DNA of 64,000 nt from Tridacna crocea. Its lineage: Eukaryota; Mollusca; Bivalvia; Cardiida; Cardiidae. The stretch lies in NCBI GenBank assembly GCA_943736015.1, contig OX031057.1, forward strand, positions 54,141,001 to 54,205,000, read 5' to 3'. The translations under genes were made by a program, and so were the position numbers. Positions 44,001-56,000 of this stretch are shown here, piece after piece. Each line of letters opens with the position of its first letter. Position 1 is the stretch's first letter. The notes under the pieces were generated by a model, which worked only from the letters and a program-made list of their open reading frames with translations, made no database searches and was not told the origin of the DNA.

Positions 44001-47000
44001 AGCAAGCAAGAGCTGTGATTCCTGTGCACTGCACTCCCCATCGATGAGATCTATCCACCCATGAAATTTCATAACCCAAGCTAGTATAGTTTTGGAGATA
44101 TGCTTCGGACACAAATCAAGTATGAAAAACGACAAAGGGCAATAACTCAAAAATTAAGCAAGCAAGAGTTATGATTCCTGTGCACTGCACTCCCCCTCAG
44201 TGAGATCTATCCACCCATGAAATTTCATAACCCGAGCTAGTATAGTTTTGGAGATATTCACCGGACAAAATTCAAGTATAAAAAGCGACAAAGGGCAAAA
44301 ACTCAAAAATTAAGCGAGCAAGAGTTATGATTCTTGTGCACTGCACTCCCCCTCAGTGAGATCTATCCACCCACGAATTTTGATAACCTAGCTACTATAG
44401 TTCTGAAGATATGCCCCGGACAAAATTCAAGTATGAAAAACAAAAAAGGGCAATAACTCAAAAATTAAGCGAGCAAGAGTTATGATTCTTGTGCACTGCA
44501 CTCTCCCTCGATAAGATCTATCCACCCATGAAGTTTCATAACCGTAGCTAGTATAGTTTTGGAGATATGCTCCGGACAAAATTCAAGTATGAAAACAACA
44601 AAGGGCAAAAACTCAAAAATTAACCAAGCAACAATTATGATTCCTGTGCACTGCACTCCCCCTTGATGAAATCTATCCACCCATGAAGTTTCATAACCCC
44701 AGGTAGTATAGTTTTGGAGATATGCTCCGGACAAAATTCAAGTATGAAAAACAACAAAGGGCAATAACTCAAAAATTAAGCAAGCAAGAGTTATGATTCT
44801 TGTGCACTGCACTCCCCTTTGATGAGATCTATCCAATCATGAAATTTCATAACCCTAGCTAGTATAGTTTTGGAGATATGCTCCGGACAAAATTCAAGTA
44901 TGAAAAACAACAAAGGGCAATAACTCAAAAATTAAGTGAGCAAGAGTTATGATTCCTGTGCACTGCACTCCCCCTCGATGAGATCTATCCACCCATGAAA
45001 TTTTATAACCCTAGCTTGTATAATTTTGGAGATATGCTCCGGACAAAGAACTGGACGCCGCCCGCCCGCCACTGGTGATCCCATAATACGTCCCGTCTTC
45101 GACGGGCGTATAAAAACAGCCGAGTTGATAAACATGTTGACAAAGGTCTTAAAAACCCTTTATACATATTTTTACCTCTTCCATATTGAAAAATGAAAGT
45201 AGATTAATAAAAGAAACTCAAGATCTTGACTGAAGTATAGTAAACACCTTTCCAATCAAACAACAAAATAAAATAGACAAGAGCTATGCTCTGTGAAAAA
45301 ATGGTTTAATGCATCAGTAAGAACGTATCCACACAGGTCAGCCTCCACAGTCCAAGACAGCTGACTTGTGGCAAACCATTTGGTTTTTGTTAAGTTTTCT
45401 TCATGTCAAATGACTCATTAAACATTTGGTTTAACTCTATTGATAGAAAGAATAGATTTTATGTATCTGTGATGTGAACTTGTTTAGCATAATGTATCAC
45501 AGAGATGGATTAACCCTTTACCTGTACGCAGTCCCGACATTTAGCAACCCCGAGAAAGAGGACTTTTGAAAACATTGTGGGAAAAAGAGAAAATACTAGT
45601 AACCAGCATTTTCTCTTTTTTCCACTATGTTTTCTATCCCTCCCAAAGCAAATTTTCATTTCTCAATCAAAGTAATTTAGTCGTCTGCAAATGTTTTTAA
45701 TTTGGACCAGCCTAAAATTGCGTTGTCTGCTGTAGAGTTAAACCTCTTTTCACAGGGCACAATCAGAGAGAGGACTGTCAGGTCAATTGTTTAACTTCAA
45801 GATCAGACTGCATGTTTTGTGCAGTCTAATCTTGATCAACACTGTTTGCAAAAGATCAGTGAATCATGCAAAGGAGCTTCAAGGTTAAATAATGCTTTGA
45901 TCACACTCACCATTCCATATAGGATCTTTATTGACTTGCTGATATAAATACTGTAAAAATCTCTCCACTAGATCAGTCTGAAATAAAGAAGGAGGTGGCT
46001 GTTAATGATGTAAATCTATAATAATACCAAATGATTGGTTTAACAATCAGCCAAACAAAATCGATGCATAAAATTATCAAAATCATGGCTAGGCTACAAA
46101 GACGTAACAAAAATGGTTTAAGATATTTACATTGTCAATCAGAATTCAGATTCTTGACATGTCTCTTCTGTAACCATCTACAGACAACAGACCTATTGCT
46201 GAATGATTGGCTATTGTTTCTGAACAGTTAGAAACACAGTATGTACAACAGTTACAATGATATTCACAAGCATTTCCTCCTTTAACCCATCCTGACACAA
46301 CATCATATTTTAACAACCCTAAAAAAGAAGACTTTTGCAAACATTGTGGGAAAAGAAGAAAATGCTAGTAACAAGCATTTTCTCTTTGTCCAACACTGTT
46401 ATCTGTCCTATAAAACTAAGAAATAATAATTTGAAATACATATGATTTGTTGTCAACAAATGCTTTCAATCTGGTCAAATCGAAAGTTTCATCCCTTTAA
46501 AAAGAGATAGATACATGTACAACATTTCTACATGTCTTCTTCCACACACTCATACACAACTGCACTGCATGCAGATGTCAATGCTTGGCTTCAGGTGCTT
46601 GATTTTCACTGGAAATTCACAAATGCTTGATTTTCATTGAAAATTCCAAGTTGAAAAAGGGAGAGGAAAAAATACCTTGATTGTAACCTGCCTTTGTTGT
46701 AGAGGTTCCTCTTTTAGCAGTAAACAACTTGTCCAAGTTTCAGGTAATATCTTCAGTAAAAAACAAAGATACTACAAAATGTCAAAGTTTTCAGATGCAG
46801 AAAAAAGAAGGATTATGAATGGTCCAGAGTTAATGATGCACGATCTCATGTGGGAAAGGAAATAATCACAGGCCCTAAAGACTTACCTTCTCATCAGACA
46901 CTGTTAGTTTCTGAAACTCTGATATAAAAGCCATCATATGTTTCTCCCAGCTTTCCAAAAACATTCTAACACAAACATTGGTTAAATGCCGGTTGTATAT

Positions 47001-50000
47001 TTCCTTTTCCCTGAAATAACGAAACATGATTTTAATGTTCTTTTCATGCAGAAATGTTAAAAGGATCTGAGGAGAATTAGCTACTGAGATAAATCTTAAT
47101 GCAATATATTTAGCAATATATTATCGAATAGGCCTTTGACTTTGCATTTAAAGACAAGCTCTAAGATTTTGTCTTAGCCTTTTCTCACAATATTTTCTAG
47201 CCTATCAAGGTCAGAAATCATCATATGAACAAGATTTAATTTGTTGTCTACAGATGCTTTGAATTTGGTCCAGTCCAAAATTTTGTTGTTTGGTAAAGAG
47301 TTAACTTTTTATCAGACCACAAAACTTTGAGACTTTTTCGAACTGAAAGCACCTGCTGATGACAAGTGTACATCTACTGAAAATGATGGAATTTGCTTTA
47401 ACCCTTTACTCCATAGATACTCATTTCTACACATTGCTTTTAGGAGCCTTTGGAAAACATTGTGGCAAAAGGTGAAATTGCTCGTGACGAGCAATTTCAC
47501 CTTTTGTGAATGTCACAATGTTTTCTATGCTATTAAAAAGTGTCATATATACCAAAGTGACGGCTTCATCCACGCTGTTATTTAGGGTCAATTAGAGATA
47601 CCATAGAAATGCCTTATGGGGTAAAGGGTTGAAACACTTTGAGTATAAAATACTGTTGGAAAAAGAGAAAATGGCCAACAGCTTTTTTTCTCTTTTTCCA
47701 TTTTTTTTTTGCACTGTGGAAATGGGGGTTTAATGCATCTGCAAAAAGTGTTGACTCAGGTCAGCCTGCCCATGCTGATCTGGGTCAAAAGTTTTAGCTA
47801 TTAGTCAATGTGATGCATTTCAAAGGACCAGTCTGTCTCATAATTCAGTTGGTTATTAAACAAAATATGTTTTTATGGACCCATAATTGTGCAATGACTT
47901 GCTTTGTATCTCAGAGATGCAGTAAACCTTCTTTTACCAGAGCATGACTTAACTCTTCACCCAACAACAAAATTTAAGAATTGTCCAAATTTAAAGTATT
48001 TGCAGATGACAAAATGAACATGACTCAAAAACTAAAACTTGTTTTGGGAAGGGTAGAAACATTGTAGGAAAAGGAGAAAATGCTGGTTACCAGCAGTGTA
48101 ACCAGCATTTTCTCTTTTCCTACAAGGTTTTCAAAAGGCTTTTTCCTCCGGGTCGTTAAAAGTCGGGATTGTGTGGTAAAGGGTAAAATGGTTTCTACAT
48201 AGAAAGGAGACAAAAAACTAACCTTTTCATGCGACTGTGAAGTCGGTTGATTTGAGAGAGTGTACTAAGCAGTCCTTGTTTACACCGCACTAAATAGGAG
48301 ATATAGCTGGATCTTGCGCTGTAATCTTCTTGTAAACATCTAACTAGCTTCTTACAGCTGAAATTACCATAAAATCTAACTCAAATGTGTAGTTAAACAA
48401 AAATGTTGCTTTGTCTTTCTAGACTACAACATAAATGTTATGTGGAATTTTTTGTAGGCCCTTTCCCAAAAGAAAAATTTAAGGCTATTCTAATCTGAAA
48501 GTGTTTGTAGAAGTCAATGTTAGATTTGAAAAAAAAAATGGCAGAAAGTTCTCCAACATGGTAGAAAACATTGTGAGAGCAGGAGAAATTGCTCGTTAGG
48601 AGTAATTTCTCCTTTTCCCACAATGTTTTCAAAAAGAGTTGCAAGCAAGTAAAATCACAGGTTTGTTTGGGAAAGGGTAAAAGTTTTCCCTAAGATGGTC
48701 TAATTGATCAAGGGTATTTTTGCTAGAGCATTTCATAAGATAGCTAACAGTGTAGGTTTAAGATCACCCTGCAAATTCTGTGCAATGTCAACTTCATCTA
48801 AACTGTCCTCAAGACTAGTCTTACCCAAGTTTCAGAGAGAAAATTCAGTATCTTATTTTGCTCAAATCTGCTAACATACTCAGTTTCTGACTAAGGTAAA
48901 GTTTGTTTTACTTGAGACACAACTTTCACTAGAATTACCTGTCTTAAACTCATTACAAAACAAAAATGTTTTAGGCTTGTCTACATAGAAAGCATTTGCA
49001 GATGACAAAATATAAGTGACTGAAAATTTGAAATTTGTTTTGTGAAGAGTAGAAAACACTGTGGGAAAAGGAGAAAATGCTGGTTACCAGCATTTTCTCC
49101 TTTTCCCACAATGTTTTCTGAAGGTTTCTTTCCTAGGGTAGCCAAAAGAAGGGATTGTGAGGTAATGGGTTAATTAATAATATTCTTAAATCTTTAGGTG
49201 ACATGTTTTGGACTCAATTCAGTAAATTACACAGGTACATTGTATAATTCATGTTATTAGATTTCAGTCTGAGTTAAGTCTGAAATATTATGTCAATTAA
49301 GATTTTTAGAACATTATTGGTTGTACGGTCAGCTGCCAGGGGACTTGGAAACTTGTTCACGGCTGTGGTGAACCAAGTTGCCCCGAGCCAAAGGTGGGGT
49401 GGCGACATGATTCGACAGATCCGTGAACAAGTTTCCAAGTCCCCTGCCACCTGATCATACAACAAATTTAATGTACTGCAAACTTTTATTCTTTCAAAGC
49501 GCATTCAGCGATATTTTCCCGTTTTATTATCCCACGAATCGAGTATGCTGACGAAGTAGAAATTCCTTTGTGAGTGCCCCAATTCAATGAAAGCTGATGT
49601 CATTGGAAACTGATGTCACTAAAACCTGCAGTTTGGCACAAAAATGTACAGTCTGGTGATCGATCTATGCCGCCATTTTTGATGTTGTGTTGCAAGTCTC
49701 GTGATGTTTACAGAGCACTCAAAAGGGAAACTGGCTTTACGTGGTTCTTGCATGGGTATATGATATATATGTTCCTGGCATGTTAACCATTCAGATCACG
49801 AGAAATTTCTTTGCAGTATAATAATACTTCCTGTAGGTCTGTTGACTCAATCTTATTCAGAACCTGTGACTGTAAGTAGATTTCAGCTATGTAAGAGATG
49901 TAAGTTTTTGGTGAAACTGTGCCCCAGTCCTTATCTATGTTGTCTTTATAAAAACTTTTTATGTTCTGCGTATTGATCTATGGGTTAATTCTTCCAACCA

Positions 50001-53000
50001 AATAACTTACCCTTCTGTATCAAACATTCTAACACATCTGATAGCCTCATGTAGTTGAGCTATGGTATCACGATTCTGTAAGTTGATGGCCTCGGACAGC
50101 TGAGTGCGTAATAAGTTAACTAGGTCATTGGTCTTGTCTCGATTTGGCCCGTCTACTTCACGTGGACTGTAGGAGGAGAGTCCGCCAGAAAATACTCCAT
50201 GGCTCACCTAGAAGTATCAATACTGTATCTTTAGTAAATCAATTTTAACCCAAAGACTGCTAAGTGCAACACAAAGACTTTTCGCAGATAGTGCATATCA
50301 ATATTACACTGCACAAAAAGTGCAGTCTGATCTCACACCTACACTATCCACTTAGGAGATATCATTTTCCAAAAATAACTTTGAAATAGCAAGATTTTGG
50401 TTTTGATATCCAAAGTTTCTTAACTCTTTACCACACAAGAAAATTTTAGACCAGTCCACATTTAAAGCATTTCGCAGACAACAAAATACATGTGGCTCAA
50501 AAGTATAAATTTGACTTGAGTAGGGGAGAAAACATTGTGGGAAAAGGAGAAAATGCTGGTTTCCAAAATGGTTTCAAAAGACCTTCTGCTTAGGGTCATT
50601 AAAACTCGGGATTGTGTGGTAAAGGGTTAACTCATAACCAAACGACAATATTTTAGGCTTGCCCAAATTGAAAGCATTTGCAGACCACAACATAAAAGTG
50701 ACTGAAAATTTGAAATTTGTTTTGTGAAGGGTAGAAAACGTTGTGGGAAAAGGAGAAAATGCTGGTTACCAGCATTTTCTCCTTTTCCCACCACGTTTTC
50801 TACAGGCTTCTTTCTCAGGGGCGTCAAAAGTAGGGATTGTGTGGTAATTTTTAGACGACAAAAACATAAATCAAAAATTGAAATTTGTTTCCAGTGTGGT
50901 AGAAAGCATTGTGGGTTATCAGCATTTTCTCCTTTTCCCACAATGTTTTCAAAAGCCATCTATTTCAGAGTCATAAAAAACCAGGGATTATTAGGTAAAG
51001 GTTTAATAAGTAGGATAAGGAATAATCTTTCACCACACAATGCCGACTTTTAACAACCTTGAAAAAGAAGACTTTTGAAAATGTTGTAGGATATAGAGCA
51101 AATGCTAACAACTGGCATTTACTCCCTTTCCCACACTGTTTGCTATCCTATTATAAACAACTTCCACAGCTTTACCTTCAATATAATTTGGCATCTGTGT
51201 AAACTTCGGCTTTGGACAGGAGTAAAATTTTATTCCGTTGTAAAGAATTCATTCCTTTACTAAACAACTTCATCTTTTAGATAGAAGGCTTTTGAAAATA
51301 TTGTGAGAAACAAGAGGGCCAAGATGGCCCTGGATCGCTCACCTGAATTTTTGAGATGACCATAGTCTATTTTTTTTTTTTTTTTGAGGTATTGAAACAT
51401 TGGAACCAAATTTATAATTTTGCCTAGCAATTTTCAAAAGGTCACCTGTAAAAGTCATTTCGAAATCTGACCATCACTTTCAAAAAGAAGAATTTTTAAG
51501 AATTCTTCATTTCTGTATAAGAGCAAGTAGCCCCCATCCCCGAGAGCCATGTTTCTTGATGGATCAAAATTTACGAACAAGTTTTGAAAAGGGTCACCCA
51601 AGGAACATCTCTCTGAAATAATTTCAAAATCTGACCAGGGGTTTCAGAGAAAGAGAATTTTAAAGAATTTCATCATGTCCATATGGTGCAAGTAGCCCCC
51701 ATTCACAAGAGCCATGTTTCTTGATGGATCAAAATTATATGTACAGCTTTTGGAAAGGGTCACCCAAGGAACATCTCTGTCAGATTATTTTAAAATCTGA
51801 CCACGGGTTTCAGAGAAGAAGAATTTTCAAGAATTTCTTCATTTCCATAAAGTGCAAGTAGCCCCCATTCACTAGAGCCATGTTTCTTGGCCAATCAAAA
51901 TTTTGCGAACAATTTTAGAAAAGGGTCACCCAAGGAACATCTCTGTGAAATTATTTCAAAATCTGTCCAGCCATTTCAGAGAAGAAGAATTTTCAAGAAT
52001 TTCTTCATTTCTATATAGTGCAAGTAGCCCCCATTCACCAGAGCCATGTTTCTTGACCAATCAAAATTTCGCGAACAATTTTTGAAAAAGGTAACCCAAG
52101 GAACAAGTCTGTGAAATTATTTCAAAATCTAACCAGCTGTTTCAGAGAAGAAGAATTTTTAAGAATTTCTTCATTTCTGTATAGTGCAAGAAGCCCCCAT
52201 TCACCAGAGCCATGTTTCTTGACCAATCAAAATTTCGCGAACAATTTTTTAAAAGGGTCACCCAAGGAACAACTCTGTGAAATTATTTCAAAATCTGACC
52301 AGCGGTTTCAGAGAAGAAAAATTTTTAAGAATTCCTTCATTTTTGTATAGTGCAAGAAGCCCCCATTCACCAGAGCCACATTTTTTGACGGATCAAAATT
52401 TCACGAACAATTTTTGAAAAGGGTCACCCAAGGAACATACCTCTGAAATTATTTCAAAATCCGACCAGCGGTTTCAGAGGAGAAGATTTTTAAAGAATTT
52501 GCTAAAAAAATCCATTTCGTTGCCATGGCAACCAGAGTTTTTGATGGAATCAAATTCTGTGAACAATTTTTAAAGAGGACCTCCCAAGGAACATTCCTGC
52601 CAAGTTTGGTCCAAATCCGCCCAGCGGTTTAGGAGGAGTTGATGTTTAAAGAATTGTTAACGACGCACGACGGACGACGCACGACGCACGACGCACGACG
52701 GACACCGGGTGATCCTAAAAGCTCCCCTTGAGCACGTTGTGCTCAGGTGAGCTAAAAAAAGGTAAGTAATGTTCTAGTAACCAGCCTCTTGTCCTTTTAT
52801 TTAGTAGATAGGAGCAAAAAATTGGAATCAATATGACATTGTGACTAAACTCTTTACCAAATGATAACATTTAAGAACTGTTCATATTGAAAGCATTTGC
52901 AGATGTCAAATGAAACATAGCCGAAACGATGGTAATTGTCTGTGAAAAAGTGAAAATTGTGAGGAAAAGGGAGAAAAATAATGCTGGTTACCAAAATGTT

Positions 53001-56000
53001 CTCTTTCCTTCCCCCCCCCCCCCAACCCCCGTTAAAAGATTTTCAAAAGGCTTCTTCCTCAGGGTCACTTAACTATTACAAATCATAAATCAAACAAAGG
53101 AACAAAGAAAATAACTATTACAAAATTACAAATCATACAAAAGATGACACCTGAAAGATTTTTAACAGCATGAAAAAAATTTAAGAAGAGATTGCTCCTT
53201 TCCCTACAAAGTTTTCCAAAGTGGTAAACAACGTAGGCACGTAAAATTGTATTTCTACAGTGCAAGTACAATCTTTTACAAACAACAAATTCTACACTCT
53301 TGCAAATTCAAAACTTTTACAGACAACAAATTCAGAACTGAAACAAATGAGCTTAAATTCTCAAATAGGGTAGGAAACATTGTGGGAAAAGGAGAAAATG
53401 CTGGTTACCAGCATTTTCTTCCTTTCCTACAATATTTGAAAAGCTTTATGTCTCAGGAACGTAAAAGTTCTGGACTGTTTGATAAAGGATTAAAACTATT
53501 ACCTGAAAGTCCCCAGAACTCAACACAATCCTCAGTTTTCTCTTTGCATCCAGGAATGCCAAACAATTTTCAAGGTTACTTGGGTCATACAGCGGTGTAG
53601 GATCATCACTGTCCTTTAAGGTCAACCTTCGTTCTTTCTCAGTAGGCATGGGGTCATTGTTCGGTGTGCTAGCAAGAATGGATTTCTTTCTGTACTTGGC
53701 TAAGATATCGTCAGAGGTTTCTAAAAATAACATAGTCATACCTTAGGTAGCAGCCAAAGTCTATAAAGCAGCCACCTGAGTTTAAAATACTTATTTCACA
53801 TCAACTTAGAGATGAATTCTTGCCATTTATACAAATCTATCAGCTTCCTGGAAACCACACTGGGGCAGACTAAGTGGGCCAATAATCAATTCCAAAGATG
53901 AAACCCGCTCCTGGCCATTAAACTGAAGACCTTTTAGTTGTTTGACTGACACTCTACTATATGGCCACAGCCACTGCAGCTACCTTGCCAACAGCATTTA
54001 GCTCAAGTCTATCTGGGCAGTTCTTTCAATTTTCCGGATAAATTACATGTAATAAATAGACAGCAAATTTTAAAGCCTGTTACACAGCAAGAAATCAATG
54101 CATTTCAGCCATGTCTACTACAATTTCCTGTTTGCTGGTTTTTGTTATTTGTAGAGCATTTTAAGCCTTTCCCAAACAATCCCTGGTTTTTATGGATCTG
54201 GAATAGTAGCCTTTTGAAAACATTGTGGGAAAAAAAAGAAACTGCTGGTAACCAGCATTTTCTCCTTTTCCCACAATGTTTTATACCCTATCATAGACGG
54301 AAATCATCTTTTCAGCATGAGTTGAATTGTCGACTGCAAATGCTTTCAATTTGGTCTAGTCCAAAAGTTTGTCGTTTGGGAAAGGGTTATGCCTTTGTCA
54401 ACATTATTTTAATTACACCGCACTGGCCAAACTATCCATGCTTTCCTGGAGTTTCTTTTACCAGCACATCATACACTATTCTTTCAAATCAACTGGCTGC
54501 TTTCCCATATTACAATCATCAAAACAACCACCAGAGGAACAAGAGGAATGTGTTTGTCTGTAAAAGACTTCAATGCATTATCTCCATCTAGAGGGCATCT
54601 CTACAACTGCACATCTGTTTAATTTGGGTATTCTGGGTACAGAACCAGACTATTTATCTACGTGAAAACCGTTCCTTTGAATTTCAAACTAAAATAAATG
54701 TTTACTCAATCAAAAGCTACTTGGTGGTTTCATTCAGTTCTGATTAGCAGTTTAGGGAAATCTGGAGCTAAAACAGGCCTGATTTCCCCTAAAATGTATT
54801 GGTAAAGACATTTTCTCCCTTACTACTCTATAGCCTGTATTACTACAATCCCCCAACACTAGAGGGAGTGATGCATCATAGCAGACATGTTGAATCTTCA
54901 AAGAATATGACATGCGCAGACAAACACATGTGTCGGAAAAACAACAACAACAGTACTAGTAAATAGCCTCCATACCTGTCTGTGTAATAATAATGTTTGG
55001 TTCTGGTGTTAATGCAGTCTGCTTCTCACCTCCAATGGCACCATCGACTACATGACCCTTCTCTGAAATGTAAAATATTTCAACTCTACCACACCATCCA
55101 GGGTTTTAACCAGCCTGAGAGAGAAACCTTTAGAAAACAGTGTGGGAAAATGCAAAAATGCTGGTAACCAGTATTTATTCTTTCCCCACAATGTTTTGAA
55201 AGGCTTCCCCCTCAGGGTCTTTAAATCTAAGGATTGTATGGTAAGGGTTATGCAAGTCTTTAACATTTGATGAGTTTAACTCTCTACCTAATGACAAAAT
55301 CTTAGACTGGTCCAAATTGAAAGCTCTTGCAGACCACAAAAGAGATATAACTCAAAAATTGAAATTTATTTCCAGCCGGCTGGAAAACATTGTGGAACAC
55401 GAGGGCCATGATGGCCCTGTATCGCTCCACTAGCTAATAAGTACAATCACTACAAGCCAAACATTAGAATATTTGGCCAATTGGTTTCAAACTTGAGGAC
55501 ATACAAAATTTTTTCTGTAAAATCCTACGAGAAAGTTATGACCCCCTAGCACAGCCAATTTTGACCGCAAAGCTAAAATTACTTGAATCCTGGTGGATGG
55601 TCCACATTATAAAGCCCCATACCAAATAATACAGGTTTAGAATGTGTGGTTATTCACAAGAAGATTTTCCAAAATTTCTCAATAAAAGGCCCTGTAAAAT
55701 ATGAGACCAAGGGGAAAATTTAGTAGCTTAGTCTTTATTATTGTTAGTAACAAGTTGACTTACTTAGTTTTCACAACAAAAGCCCATGTAAAACTTGTGA
55801 CCCCTGATGTGGGGACAAACTTCAACTCAAGGCTACAGATAAAGCTACATGCAAAATTTCGTAGTCCTTAGCCTTATGCCTGGGTACAAGAAGATTTTTA
55901 AAAATTTCCCAATATGAGACAATGTAAAACGTGACCCCCAGGATGGGGCCAAATTTAATCCCAGGGCTATAATTTGGGCACCTTGGGTAGACAACCACTT

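Noticed and set aside
44480..45135. Open frames reading FILEFCPEHISKTIL on the - strand, also at 61124-62449
   Set aside because: The same peptide recurs in every core unit of the two 157-bp tandem elements and is broken by stops. It is an artefact of the repeat.
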